Position numbers and translations under genes: made by a program. DNA of 64,000 nt from Neonectria sp. B-13 (Eukaryota; Ascomycota; Sordariomycetes; Hypocreales; Nectriaceae): positions 62,001-126,000 of the forward strand of contig NOKP01000041.1 of assembly GCA_002682825.1 (NCBI GenBank), given 5' to 3'. Below, in pieces: positions 35,811 through 47,534 of this stretch. The notes under the pieces are model-generated. The model had not been told where the DNA came from. It worked only from the letters and a program-made list of their open reading frames with translations, and ran no database searches. Position 1 is the stretch's first letter. Each line of letters starts with the position of its first letter.

Positions 35811-37307
35811 CTACTGGCGCTCCCGGACTGCTCCCAGCAGAGTCTTGAGTGCCCGGTTGTCGCCCTCCACAGTTGCTTCGGCGCGATTCACGACTCCTGT
35901 GTAAACATGGCCATGAAGCTCGCCCATTTCATTGTTAGTGCCGGGATGACCAAAATCAACTTCGCCGATATCTACAGTGGACCTGTCTGCCTCAACCCAT
36001 GGGCTGGGCAAAAGCCCCCATTCAAACGTAATGTATCGAACTGGTGATAGCTCGGTATTCACCGTCTCTGCGCGACAGAAGTGAGCTTCTACTCTGTCGT
36101 AGCTGCAACAGAAGACGCCGAGCTTGGGAAGTCTTGTACGGATGCCGTCAAACACAGTTTCCCACGTCCCCGAAAAGGTGTAGACCGCGTCATGGTCCCC
36201 CTCGTGACCATACGAGCCCGGAGCGCAACGCTGCCAATCGTGCTTCCGTACTTCCTCCACCAACGGCATTTCGATGGATAAATGCGACACAATAAAGCAC
36301 CTGTTCAGGCGCAGAGACTCCAGCGAGGCGTGAGCCAAAACCCAGTCGATCTGATCGTGGTGCCCAATAATATAGTTGCCCAAAGCCAAGTTTTTCAGAT
36401 TTGGGAAGAGGAGGCCTTGGCCATCAAAGTAGCCAGGAGTGATACCCCAGCACTCCCGGAAACACAGCGTGAGTGAAGTGAGCTGGCCCGACAGAGGTGG
36501 AAGCAGCTCGTGTTGCAGGTAAGGTTCGTACTGTTTGCGCTCGATGCAGTAGATGTCACCATCGGGGCCGCCATCGGTGCATTCCTCGGTTATCAAAAGG
36601 TGCAACCGGTCGATGTCCTTAGTGACAGCCTTGAAGAGACTGGACGAGGCGAACTCCGGTATTGGAAGATTTTGTAAGTTCACAATCCCCAGGGACCGAA
36701 TAGTGCTATTGCCGCTCTGTTTATGATCTGCGCGCTGATGGATGGCGTTAAAGACAGCCTTGAGGGTGTGCAAGCGCGTCGATATGACTTCGACATCGTC
36801 GTCCCAGTCCGTTTCGCAGTCCACGCCTTGACATGCCTCGCCGAAGCGCAGTCGAAGCGCCTTGATATTCGGTAGTTCGGTGATGCGGTCAATAGCAGAT
36901 ACGAATGCGGGATAGTGGCCGCTTTCTTCCCATTCGCTCCAGGTGTCGTAGTCGCGGTTTTTGAGAAGGTCTTCCGGCCCGCTGTGGATGACAACACTCT
37001 GGGCAGCCCGTCGGATGGCCTCGTTGTCAAGCAGGTTGTTCCATGGCTTGAATTCACCATCCGCCGTATGTACTAGCGTCAAGGAACAAAAGAGATGCCC
37101 GATGGCAAGCGTGTTCCATTGGCGGCAGACGAGCCGGGCGTTGCAGATGTCTTTGATGTTTTCGGGTTCATCTGCCTTCTCCACGATGAGGTGGCAAATT
37201 ATGAGGCTAAGGATTTCTGCTGGTGTGTGTTTAAGCTCCATCACTGTGGAAATAAATGGTGAGACTTGGGTTGACCGAGACAATCTCCAGTGGAAGGCTC
37301 CGTCCAT
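35811..37307 (-). CDS. F-box-like protein
   Basis: Single exon, 498 aa. The N-terminus has an F-box-like helix set, MELKHTPAEILSLIICHL followed by CNARLVCRQWNTLAIGHLF, the pattern L-P-x-E-I-L-x-x-I and the conserved Arg-x-Val-Cys-x-x-Trp. Such proteins act as substrate receptors of SCF ubiquitin ligases. The remaining 430 residues have weak leucine-rich features (LTSLTLCF, LKNLALGN, LESLRLNRC) that resemble the LRR-like tails of many fungal F-box proteins of unknown target. The start may be the first ATG at 37307 or the ATG at 37241 (Met23), which lies directly before the F-box; the second is attractive because residues 1-22 look unstructured. Divergence of this family in fungi is rapid, so the target cannot be guessed. 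Confidence 0.75.
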   Translation of the reverse strand: MDGAFHWRLSRSTQVSPFISTVMELKHTPAEILSLIICHLIVEKADEPENIKDICNARLVCRQWNTLAIGHLFCSLTLVHTADGEFKPWNNLLDNEAIRRAAQSVVIHSGPEDLLKNRDYDTWSEWEESGHYPAFVSAIDRITELPNIKALRLRFGEACQGVDCETDWDDDVEVISTRLHTLKAVFNAIHQRADHKQSGNSTIRSLGIVNLQNLPIPEFASSSLFKAVTKDIDRLHLLITEECTDGGPDGDIYCIERKQYEPYLQHELLPPLSGQLTSLTLCFRECWGITPGYFDGQGLLFPNLKNLALGNYIIGHHDQIDWVLAHASLESLRLNRCFIVSHLSIEMPLVEEVRKHDWQRCAPGSYGHEGDHDAVYTFSGTWETVFDGIRTRLPKLGVFCCSYDRVEAHFCRAETVNTELSPVRYITFEWGLLPSPWVEADRSTVDIGEVDFGHPGTNNEMGELHGHVYTGVVNRAEATVEGDNRALKTLLGAVRERQ

Positions 37308-37712
37308 TTGTGGCGAAGTGATGTTACCGGTCTCGCTTACGCAGCCTCATACGTGCTAGTCTAATATTTAATATTGCATGTAGTGTTACGACCTTTACTC
37401 CGTACGTAGACCGGGGTTAGGTAGCGTCCTGTGCACCTCTGGGTAAGCGCTTGTGAGGTAGTGCGATCCTTCACTGCCACGTAGTGCCTGAAATGCAATC
37501 GACAAGTCATGTGTCGCAGAAAGAGAGAAGCTGTACCATACAAAGACGTAGGGCAAAAGGAAAGTCAGCCAGTTACCATAACTAAGATGTAGGGAAACGG
37601 AGGGAAATATGAGAAGGTAAGACGGATAATAAAGTGACAACTCCGCGAAGGCCAGATTATCATCATGACGTCACGCTTCCCTCAGCATGAGCACTCATGC
37701 TACCCTAAACAA
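37308..37712. other. Intergenic region between F-box and NLR genes
   Basis: Promoter of the F-box gene on one side and 3-prime flank of the NLR gene on the other. Short frames only. Confidence 0.5.
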
Positions 37713-40700
37713 TCATGAGGAATCATCCATAGCGCTGAGAACAACCGCCTTCTTTTCTGCCTCACGCAGAGCAGACAGCGAGGCTTCCGCGAGTGGAAGC
37801 GAGCGGAAGCCTCTTTCCCGCTGTCGACGACTCTCCATAGTAGACGCAGCCACTGCCGTTGGGAGCCTGCCGTCGCTGTCGGGTGCCATTACGTTCGATC
37901 CATGCCTAAGCAGCTCCTGTACAGAGACAAAGTCGCCCAACTTGCCGGCAAGATGCAGCGGGGTTCCAAGGTCTTGATGAAGAATCCTGGTGTTTGCTCC
38001 GTGTTCGAGCAACTTTGTCACTATGTCGGATTGTTGGACCGCTAGAGCGGCGAACAATGCGTGCTCGAAATATCCGCCCGTCTCGTTAACGTTGGCCCCT
38101 TTGCCAAGCATTCGTTGCACGAGTGTCTTGCTTCCGAGAAGACATGCGAGATGCAACGGCGGACCAAAGGCCCCGGGCTCGCTCCCCAGGCCAGCCCCAT
38201 TATCCAACAAAATGTCCACGATCTCCTCGCATCCGTTGAGACGAGGAATACCAATCGACGGAACCCGAAAACAGCCACCTGGTGCCCATTTTACTCTCCT
38301 CCGCATTTGAAGCATGGTTGCCAGTTTCTTCGCCGCCTCAAAATTTAAGAACACGAGCCGAGGCACTGCGCATGATATCAGAGCCAGCATGAGAGGCGTT
38401 CCAAACTCCTTGTCAATGCTGTTCAAATCTGCTCCGCGATCAATCAATAGACGAACAGTGACCGGCCGGAGATGAAAGGCCGAAACGCACAGTGGATAGT
38501 CCCCTTGGTCCCCCAGGACGTTGGGACTCGTGCCTTGCTCCAGCATCTGCTTCACAAACGGCGTGAATCCCGCAGTACAAGCTTGGAAGAAATGCCTCTG
38601 GGTGGCAGGGACATAATCCAGCAGGACCCCTATCATTTTGAAGTTGTGGGTCTTAATGGCTTCGTTGAATGCTTCATCGATGACGAGCTCTGGATAATCA
38701 GTGCTTAGTGTGGCCTCCAGCAAACGCTGCATGGTACCAGTATTCTCCAACCCCCCACAAGCATAGACGAGAGCGTTGGGAATCTTGGGTGGCTCTGCTA
38801 CCGTAGCACCAACAGCTAGCAAGTCTTCAACAATCTGGTGGTGTCCTCTCTCGGCGGCAGATGACAAGGCACTGCTAGACCCGGTGATATAGTTGACATT
38901 GGCCTTCGCCTCGATTAAGAGCAGTGCGAGGTCTCTGTTCCCGCTTCTTGCCGCAATAACAAGCGCCGAGAGGCCTCCGTTGATCGTCTTGTCCACGTTT
39001 GCGCCACTGGCTAAGAGAATTTCGACCACATCGGGATGTTTGGCTGCCACAGCTGCATGTAATGGACTCGCATGCTCATCTTGGAAACTGGCGTACCCAG
39101 TTGGCTTTTTCCCCGCCACGTTCACGGGAGCCCCTGCATTGAGCAAAGCGCGGGTTATAGCAACGTTTCCTTGCTGAGAACTAAGAATCAACGGGTGGTG
39201 ATCGACCTCATCAACCGGCGTCTCTGAGTCTTTCCCAAACACGTCTGCTCCGGCCGCCAGGATCGCCTGCACAAGACCGAGTTTCTCAGTCCTGACCGCT
39301 AATTGTAAACTAGTGGGAAATTCTGCTTCCGTTTCTCGGCCGTTGGAAGCCACCCTGTCAGTCTTGAGAGGCAGTTGGATATCTGCGCTTTGGCTGAGAA
39401 GAATGTGAACGACTTGTTCGTGACCACCGACGATCGCAGCTCGTAGTGCTGTTTGCCATCGACCTTGAACAAAATTGATGTTGGCGCCTGCTTGAAGCAA
39501 CCGCGTCACCATCTTCCCATGCCCACTTCGCGAAGCAGCCTGCAGAGCTGTGCCGTAGTGATAACCGGAAGCATTGACGTCGATGCCCCGCGAGATGAGC
39601 ATGTCAACAAAGGCGTACTCGTTGAGAAAGGCAGCCATTTGCAGGACAAGTCCATATCTCACATCAAACGCCTTTAGTTGAGGAAATATTGACGTCAATA
39701 TCCGGAGGACGGCTCCAGGGCCATACTTGAAGACGTATTCAAGTGAGGGTGCAGACAAAAAGTGACCGTCGGGGTCGCCCGCGTACTGATCAAACTGATC
39801 CCTAGAAACTTGACCAACGAAGTATCTCAATGCTTGATCACGAAGTGCTTGTATGTCGGCTTTGCCACTTGGAATATCTGCGCCTTCTTCCAAGAGCATT
39901 CGAAAGACATCAGAAGCCATCTGCTCTCGCCCTGCCGCTCTGAAGATGCCCGATCCTGCCCTGCCAGTCAGGTTGAGGTCAGCGCCGGCTTCGATCAGCA
40001 GTTTTACCAAGCGTGTGGGGCAGAGTTCTGCAGCTGCTTGGATAGGATATAAACGCTGGCCCCCTAGATCATTTGGGTCGGCTCCATTATCGAGGAGGAT
40101 CTTGACAACTGACTCATGATGATACCCATGTTTCTTCTCGATGTCGTATGGGATCTCATATCCGTCCATGTCCTCCGTGGGACTAAATGCTCGGATTGCA
40201 GCCTGTAGTGGCGAGATGTAGGACGGAGGAGACTCAGAGGCCAGGCTGAAGGAATCGGACTCGGACTCGGACTCGGACTCGGAACTGGAACTATCACTTT
40301 CGTGGTACCTTGGCCGTTGCTGTCTCCGCAGTACTGACTCGAGTGGCATGTCAATCGTGATTTCGTTGACATTTGCCGACAGTTCCTGAATCAAGTAGCG
40401 GACAATGTTCTCTTTGCCCGCTTGACAAGAATGAAGCAACATGAGGCCGATGAGATTGGAACCGAAGAGCCTCTCCTGGCAGTGGCGGATGAGGAGCCTG
40501 AGGATCTTCAAGTGACCCTGCGCAGCTGCACCAACAAGAGAACCATCAGAGATGGCGACTCCTCCCTCTAGAATGTCAGAACTCAAGAGGAGCCGTGCCA
40601 GTTTTGTGTGACCATTCATAGCACATAGCTGAAGACCTTCGTCTAAGTCATCCGGCTCCAATTTTGTGAAGTGGCTGGACTCAACGATAGCAGTTGTCAA

Positions 40701-43700
40701 GTCCAGTCTCCCGTGCTCACATGAGCCTAAAAAGTCCTTTACCACATTTCGAGCATCGATGTCGTCGGCTTGCTTGTACATCTGGACATCTGTGAGGTCC
40801 AGAACTCTTAGCCGACCAACTTGATCGGCGGAGCAATACCGATTCGCAATGGTCAAGACAATTTGAGCGACATGAGAATTGCCATCTCGACCAAGCAGAG
40901 TTCTCATGACTGATTCAAAGCACGACTCAACGGGTACTCTAGTAGCAAGGTGTTCCAGGAGCACCTCGACAACCAGTGCGTGACCACCCTGAGCTGCTAG
41001 TCTAGTCGCTTCCGTAATACTGTCATGGCGAATGTCCAGAATATCCAGTTCACCCAGCAGTGCCACAACCACGTCCTTGTGCCCAAAAAGTGCGGCTACC
41101 TCGAGAGGATAGATGTCGTAGTCTGAATCGTATACGCCAGGCCCATTGATGGAAGAGTAATAGTCCGACTTAACGTAGTATGACGGGCCGGGGACTGGAG
41201 TATCGCAATCTGAATCGTCGCAGTCTGAACCATCATAGTCTGAGGAGGCGATCTGGCTGGCATTCGCCTTCTCTAGTAGTGAAGAGGTAGTCTGTAGACA
41301 AGAATTCCTGTAAATCCCAAAGATGGTATCAAGCTCTATGGTGGGCTCGAAGGCTGGAACCTGATCCGGATTGGGATTGCGGAGACTGCGTACATCGCTA
41401 ATGCGCATAGGAGACGCATCCCGCAGCAGGCCTCTGTATCTCGATGGCGATGCTGACCGAGCACCACAACAACTGCGCCAGGCCTTGTCGCAAAGACTAA
41501 AGGTGTAGCCTTTTGCCAACATCAGCTTGATAATGTCCATATGTCCTCGTTCAATTGCCGCGAAGAATGCATCTTCGGAACATTCTTCATGTTTCATCTT
41601 TGCCCCCGCGTTGATCAGGAGCTTTACCGCTCTGAGACGGCCGAGGTATGCCGCCGCTCGCAAGGCAGTTCTATAAAACCCAGTCTTCTGGTTGACATTG
41701 GCACCCGCTTGGATGAGAAGCTTGATAATACTCCGGTGGCCTTTTGCTGCCGCCATGTGGAGTGCCGTGCCGGTTTTCCCGCTTGCATTGACGTGTGCCC
41801 CACGTCGAACAAGCAACAAGACGAGGGCTTGGTGATTTAGCAAGCTCGCTGTTACTAGAGGCGATCCAGTTTCGCCCTCGGCCTCTATGTTCAGGCCCTT
41901 ATCCAGTAAAAGTTGGATCAGATCCGTGTGACCGAATAGCACCGCGATGGCGATTGCGTCCTCAGGGAGAATATCGGAAGGGGTCATCGTTTCTTGAAGA
42001 CATGAGCGGATGGTGTTAATGTGACCGCTTTCGATAGCCTTCCTGGTGATTGCCTTCATTTGATCCCTTCCCTCAGCCAAGGTTGCCAGGATATAAAAAT
42101 CTGGCTGTTCAAGTTGTTGGAGCTCTCCATGGCCTGCAAAACAAGCGGCGTGTAGAGGTCCATCATGTCTCCCAAATCGACGGTCCGTGATTGTTTCCAT
42201 TTCTTGACCACCTTCACGGACGGTGACGCTAATGATTTCGGTTGGAGCCAATACCGAGACTAGATGATCGTCATAGCTACTGGAAATGAAAATCTTCACC
42301 ACATTGCCTGAGTGAGTAACAATGTGTTTCAAGCCAGCAAGCAGGGTGTGACGCTCTTTTTCTCTGACATGGTCAATCGCATCGATTACAATTGTCAATG
42401 ATTCCTGCTCAGACAACTCCAGGATTAGCTGGATGCAATCTCGACTCACCAACTTGGCAAGGCCAAACTGACTTGCTCCAGCCAGAGCCGAGCGACGTTC
42501 GTAGTGAGACCAGAAGAAGTGACGAAGCTTTGTCTTCCGGGTTCGGTCAAAGGCCAGTTGTTCTAGAATGGTGCTCATAACGTCGTCCGTTGAAGGTTGC
42601 CCCTGTTTCGACTTGGGACTTGCGCAATATACGTAGGCAAAAGGAGCCGCAGCCGGGTTGTTCGCAAAAGTTGCGATCAAATCATCTACTACTAACGAAG
42701 ACAGAGCCGCTTTGCCACAGCCTACTCCACCTTGAAGTAGCAAGAGTGACGAAGAGCTCGATGTACGCCATGTTTTGTACCGGACGTCGTCCAGTAACCA
42801 ACTTCCGAAGCCTGGCATCTTGGACTCTGAAATAAACTGGTGGTACTGGCAGTAGGGTAGCGGGGATAGCCACTCAAGCATTCTTTCGTGATTTTTCTCG
42901 GTCAATAGATACCAAGACGCAGATTTTTGACAAGAAAGTCTGAAAACTGGGGGTTCAAGGACTTGCAATATCAGGTTATCCGTCATATTGGCGAGTCGAA
43001 GTACATTGCTTGCAGAGCTGAGTAACTTTTCGGAGGATTTGACATATTGCTCCACTTGCGAGGGATCTTTCATCGGGGAGGCCACTATTGCCATGGTCAG
43101 GTTTTGTGATCTGAGTATCCATATATGGACTAAGGAGAACCATGGGCCAAATTTCAACATACCTAGCCCGTTCATCTTGAAACTGCTCGCCATGATACCA
43201 AGTTGGGCGAGAAGTTCTGCATAGAGGTGCGTCACAGCTTTTGCCAGGCACTCGGGTGTTGATGAGCTTGTCGACTCCATGTGCTGATGCTCAAACTCGT
43301 GGAATCTAGTAATGAGGCGAGAAATGATTTCCTGTAGTAGAAAATGAGTGTTAATTCAGATACCCATAGAAGTGATGTGTAGTCGTTAGTAGGCGGAGAT
43401 GAGATGAGTCGTACCAATTGATAGACTCTGGTCCCAAACTCCCGAGTGTCACTGACATTAGCTCGAAGGATAAATCGAATGGCAGCCCAAGGAAACGAAG
43501 AATTTAGCACGTCAGGATGCACTGTGATACTGCCGTTATCCTTGAACTGGTGGACCGAGCCAGCAATCTTTTCCAACAGGTCGTGTATAATGATTTCTTC
43601 GCCACTTTCTTTCTTGAATTTCCACCCCTTCCGGATGCACTCTTGTTTTCGGTCACTGACGGCTTGTAGTAATGCTGGCTGGAGACACCATCAGTGGCGT

Positions 43701-43881
43701 CAAGCGATGTGATGTGGACCGAAACTTGGAAACCACTCACCAGGATATTCCGATTTTGTATTTTAACAGCCTTCTTCAGAGTCAATTGAAGGTTCTCATC
43801 TAGTATCAATTCGAAAGCTTTTCCCCATGTGCTTCCCCCACGTGTCGGGACCGTCCGTGCTGTGCCAATATGCAGCGCCAT
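37713..43881 (-). CDS. NLR-like STAND protein: NACHT_N-type domain, P-loop NTPase, ankyrin repeats
   Basis: Three exons (43741-43881, 43415-43678, 37713-43331) give 2007 aa; the last exon is 5.6 kb. The N-terminal 130 residues (STWGKAFELIL, EEIIIHDLLEKIAG, SSFPWAAIRFIL) resemble the NACHT_N domain that begins many fungal NLRs. The NTPase core has a P-loop GGVGCGKAA at 336-344, a Walker B-like LTIVIDAID near 447, and a winding sensor region to about 500. From about 525 nearly to the end there are roughly two dozen ankyrin repeats with the usual TALHMAAAKGH and LLIQAGANVN pattern. They are broken by an acidic insert near the middle and a Ser/Glu stretch encoded by the TCGGAC repeat at 40255. 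Such proteins act as intracellular non-self sensors or in heterokaryon incompatibility. The Walker A Ser/Thr after Lys342 is Ala here, so nucleotide handling may be altered. Confidence 0.88.
40255..40284 (+). repeat. In-frame hexanucleotide tandem repeat (TCGGAC)n
   Basis: Five consecutive near-identical 6-nt units inside the NLR gene. On the coding strand they read as alternating Ser and Glu codons within the low-complexity linker SSSSESESESESDS between ankyrin blocks. The unit length of six keeps the frame open when copy number changes. Confidence 0.85.
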
Positions 43882-44548
43882 TGTGGTAGTGACGAAGATG
43901 ACGGCTGGGTTTGCTGGCAGACGTTGGCAAAAGGAGAAAGAATTTTAAAGATCACAGATCGGTTTGTACTCGTAACATCTAACCTCGGCATTTAGCTTAT
44001 CCGACCCCGAACTTGAAAACACAGGCTCAGCAAGGTCAGCATGTTGGGAATTTATTAATCTTAAGACTTGTTGGTTGGTCGACACACGACTTGTGCACGG
44101 GATATGCACGTTGTATGACTCAAGGAAACTGCGCCACTCTGGCCTCTCCGTAGCTTAATTTCGCAATTCTCCAAGGGCCAAAAGAGTGCATGGCGTGCTG
44201 TTGTCTAATACGCCCATTTGGATCAAAAAACAGTGGTCATACACGGAAGCCAACAATGGTATTGTCCCCACCGCGTCTGTTTGAGGTTTTATGCAGTATG
44301 AGGACCCTTCACCAACCCATAAACTGAGTTCCTTCCAACGACAATTGGTAACTTCTGCCAATCCACATGTTGAGTAAAACTCAGCTCAAGATTTCGATTC
44401 TTGTTGTGCTTAGTCTGGAGCGCATTGAGACAATGACTAAAAATGGGAAACTTCAAGTTTTACTTCATGTCCCATAGTCTTATGCACTATGAACCTTGCC
44501 AATTGAAAGCACAGCCTACTGAAAGCAGACAAGAGAAAATAATATAGT
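43882..44548 (-). other. NLR promoter region and flank of the GNAT gene
   Basis: About 670 bp upstream of the NLR start and downstream of nothing recognised on the plus strand; the GNAT gene ends at 44549. Only short frames, with no conserved domain. Confidence 0.4.
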
Positions 44549-45343
44549 CTAGCTGCCGGTGTGACGAATCATACAAGCCTCTGCCTCCCTCACGCCTTCA
44601 AATTTGCGACCCAGATTCTCGTTCCCCTTAATTCCCAAGCTTATTTCGCGGTTCACAATCTCCTGCGCCCAATAACCATTATCGATTGTCCACATTCCAA
44701 GATCCTCAAAGCCTGACTTCAAGTAGAGACCATGAGACATTGCAGAGGAAACAATTAATGTTGGCACTCCCACAGCATCGGCTTTTTCTATGACAGCGTT
44801 GAGAAGTTTGCTCCCGATACCTTTACGCTGATAGTTTGGATGTATGTTGAGATGCCAAATATCTAACGGTATGAGTAATAGAACCAGATTATAGAGATGG
44901 TGACGACACAGTAGGGGAAACTTACAGAAATGGCGCTGTCCCTTGATTGCGTCTTCCTTGCACGCATCCATCTCTGCGTCTCTCCTGTTAAACCGTTCCC
45001 ATATCTCTTCGAGGTGATCCTTCGGTGCAACGAGCGCAGGGAGTGAAGAGCTGGTTTTCGCCGTTTGAACATCACCAGCCAGGCCCTTCTCGGGCTTCTT
45101 GTCTTTCGCCTCAACAATGCTGTAGCGTATGAACCCAACGACAGATCCCTCCAATTCTGCAACAAGAAACACAAATGCAGGGTTCTTCATCGCTCTTTCT
45201 GTCAAGATGGGTAGCAAATCCCTGGGATGTGAGCTAAAAAGAGCAGCGTAGAACTCATGATACAGCGTTAGAGCTTCATAGTGGATGTAACAGATAGTGT
45301 CCTTGTCAGCGAGGGTCGCTGGTCGAATCTTTGCAAAGCTCAT
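44549..45343 (-). CDS. GNAT family N-acetyltransferase
   Basis: Acetyl-CoA-dependent transferase of unknown acceptor. Two exons (44926-45343, 44549-44862) give 243 aa. The start is the ATG at 45343 (MSFAKIRPATLADKDTI), the usual GNAT N-terminus; an open frame runs 90 codons further upstream but includes hydrophobic noise and is rejected. Splicing the 63-nt intron joins GQRHF to YIWHLNIHP. The acetyl-CoA binding motif is HPNYQRKGIGSKLL (R/Q-x-x-G-x-G/A), followed by ADAVGVPTLIVSSAMSHGLYLKSGF. A charged insertion of about 60 residues (KDKKPEKG to NRRDAEMD) separates the first half from the motif, as in many fungal GNATs of this type. A 12-base A run lies just upstream near 45377. Confidence 0.85.
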   Translation of the reverse strand: MSFAKIRPATLADKDTICYIHYEALTLYHEFYAALFSSHPRDLLPILTERAMKNPAFVFLVAELEGSVVGFIRYSIVEAKDKKPEKGLAGDVQTAKTSSSLPALVAPKDHLEEIWERFNRRDAEMDACKEDAIKGQRHFCKFPLLCRHHLYNLVLLLIPLDIWHLNIHPNYQRKGIGSKLLNAVIEKADAVGVPTLIVSSAMSHGLYLKSGFEDLGMWTIDNGYWAQEIVNREISLGIKGNENLGRKFEGVREAEACMIRHTGS

Positions 45344-46770
45344 GGTTGGCAAATCTAGTTGTTTTCTTTGATTTAAAAAAAAAAAAGACTCAATCCCGTC
45401 CCAGGATAGAGAAATTTGTGCCCATTTATTCGAGTAATTCAGATGCCAAAACCCAAAAAGGAAGGTGGTTAGATAGGACTGAGTCATGCCGAAACCTGAC
45501 GAGCGGGCTAGCCAGTCAAGTCTCCATTCCACATGATAAAAAAGCCCATAGGAAGCTATCTGAAGATTGAACAAAATAAGAACGGGAAAACTTAGACCAC
45601 GCTGTTCCGACAAGGTAAAGGCCTTGTTTCATCCGTGCCGTAAGATGACAAGTGGGGGAACGGTGAGCATGCTCAAGTGTACTCGTCATGTGCGTCATAC
45701 GACGTAATACCTTCACTGGAAGGATTCGTGCTACGCTAATCCACATAGTCCCACTGGAGATCCTGCGCATCGTATGTTCAAGCCCAGGCCTCCGATGATC
45801 GGCTCGCAACTTTTGTAGTCGATGTGTGCATTAACCATGCGAGCGGTTAAGGTGGCTTCCAACCCCATTGCTGCCGTGGCAAATTATTGGACGTCACAGG
45901 CGCGGCGCCTGGGTGCACTATTTAGGTGATCTCCAACGGTTCGGCAAGTTTATGCGCGCTTTTTCCATATTCGGAATACACGGAGGAGGAGCTAGCTTTT
46001 CAAAAGGACTCCCGAAGTACTTTGGTAGATTGGGGGCCGTTGTCTGGATTGGGTTGACTTGAGTGACGTGTGGTTACAGCCAGTACGGGGTATACCCGGC
46101 ACTAAGATGAGCAGATCTATCAAGAACGGGACTGAAGGCCCGGCTTTTTCTTGGACTTTCAAAGTCTTTGCCTGATTGGAGCGGGGTGACGTCTGAGGGC
46201 CTATGGAAGGATCCGAGGTGTGGTATCCGGGGAAGTGGCAATGGCAGCCACTGCGTAGATCATAAACTGTTGGTGGATTAGTCTCCGATCCTGTCAGCCT
46301 TGTGTCTCACACACGCCGCGGGCTAAATGATCCGCTCCCAACGTCAGCTTCACGTCGCAGCACAAACAGAGGGCAGGGGGCAAGGGAGCTTAACCTCCAG
46401 TACCTTAATGGTAACCTTAACGATCAAGACTAGTCGGACGAGTTGGCCCCGCTCTATTCTAATACATTGTAGATCGCTTCACCTGCCCAGTTTGCAAAGT
46501 TTTAGGAGTTTGACCATGACGCCATTCCATGAGAATACCTTCCTCAAGTTGGAAAAGAGTCACAGGCTGTGTGATGTCAGTATAGATTGGGCGAGCTGTA
46601 GATTTCTATATAAATGATTGTCTTTGTCTCTTCGAGCGGTCCTTCCTCACTCCCACAATCATCACAGCATCAACAACTACAACAACAGCAAGACATCACC
46701 TCCTTGGTACTATTCACGACCTCCCTCTTCGTCGGCTGCAATCCAAACCCTTCTTTCTTCAATATTCAAA
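45344..46770 (+). other. Intergenic region upstream of the secreted cysteine-rich gene
   Basis: No convincing gene. It contains a short perfect palindrome GGGTATACCC at about 46088-46097 inside a G/C-rich patch, and the promoter of the following gene. Short frames between 46300 and 46620 show no resemblance to known families. Confidence 0.45.
46607..46615 (+). promoter_or_regulatory. TATA box candidate of the secreted cysteine-rich gene
   Basis: TATATAAAT lies about 155 bp before the ATG. This would give a CA-rich 5-prime UTR of roughly 120 bp, including CAACAACTACAACAACAGC-like sequence, which is common for highly expressed fungal genes. Confidence 0.5.
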
Positions 46771-47534
46771 ATGCAAAGTTTTCTCGCTGTAGTTTTCGCC
46801 CTTGCTGGTGTCTCCAACGCCATGCCAAACCCGCAAAACTATGTCTCCAACGGGCAATGCCCCGCTGGCTGCGATACAATCATCTCAGAGAATGAGAACC
46901 CTGATCCGCATCAGGCCTACTTTCTCGAGCAGATGACAGTAAGTTATCTCCAACAGATACGGATCCCCCAAAATTAACATTTTCACCAGACCAACCACCA
47001 GTGTGGCAATGAAGGATGTGAAATTTCCAAGAGTGAGGTCCAAGGCCAGACTGTCAGTGTACACGCAGACGTCAGTGCTGGTGGCTGGATCTCAGCGGGC
47101 TTCGAGGTATCGGAGTACGAGGAGTCGGGTGAAGTGCAAACCTGCTACGGTGAGGCAGGAGACACCATCTGCGTGTTCTGGCGGACTGCGAACACTGCAT
47201 ACACGGTGAACATCCAGAGCAACGAATGCTGTCGTGCTGGAGATAAGTCACCAATGGTCATCACGTCGCCCAACAAGAACGAATTGGGCTCCGGCAGTGT
47301 GTGTGGCCGCAATGAGCAGTGTCACAGCAAGGGTCACTCTTACTGGAACAACAGTATGTGCCCTCACTCAATTATCTCATCATCGGTATTTGGCTAATGT
47401 GAAAATCTACAGTGGAGCGACAGAACGGCGGGGTTACTGTGGTTGGTGGTCCCCAAGAGTGGCCCTTTGGCAACGACTACGCCGGCATCGTTCCCGACTT
47501 GGATGAGCTCCCGCCCCCGCCGGCGGCCAAATAA
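46771..47534 (+). CDS. Secreted cysteine-rich protein of unknown family
   Basis: Three exons (46771-46938, 46990-47353, 47413-47534) give 217 aa. Residues 1-17 (MQSFLAVVFALAGVSNA) are a clear signal peptide. The mature part has ten cysteines in pairs or near pairs: QCPAGC, QCGNEGC, TCYGE with TICVFW, NECCRAG, and VCGRNEQC. Five disulfides are therefore possible. The middle section (GGWISAGFEVSEYEE, CVFWRTANTAYTVNI) looks beta-rich. The C-terminus contains EWPFGNDYAGIVPDLDELP and a proline run. I do not recognise the family. Size, secretion and even cysteine number fit effector-like or cell-wall-associated proteins, but nothing proves such a role. Confidence 0.8.

Noticed and set aside
45344..45613. 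90-codon N-terminal extension of the GNAT frame
   Set aside because: It runs through the A-rich promoter sequence; the family N-terminus starts at the ATG at 45343.
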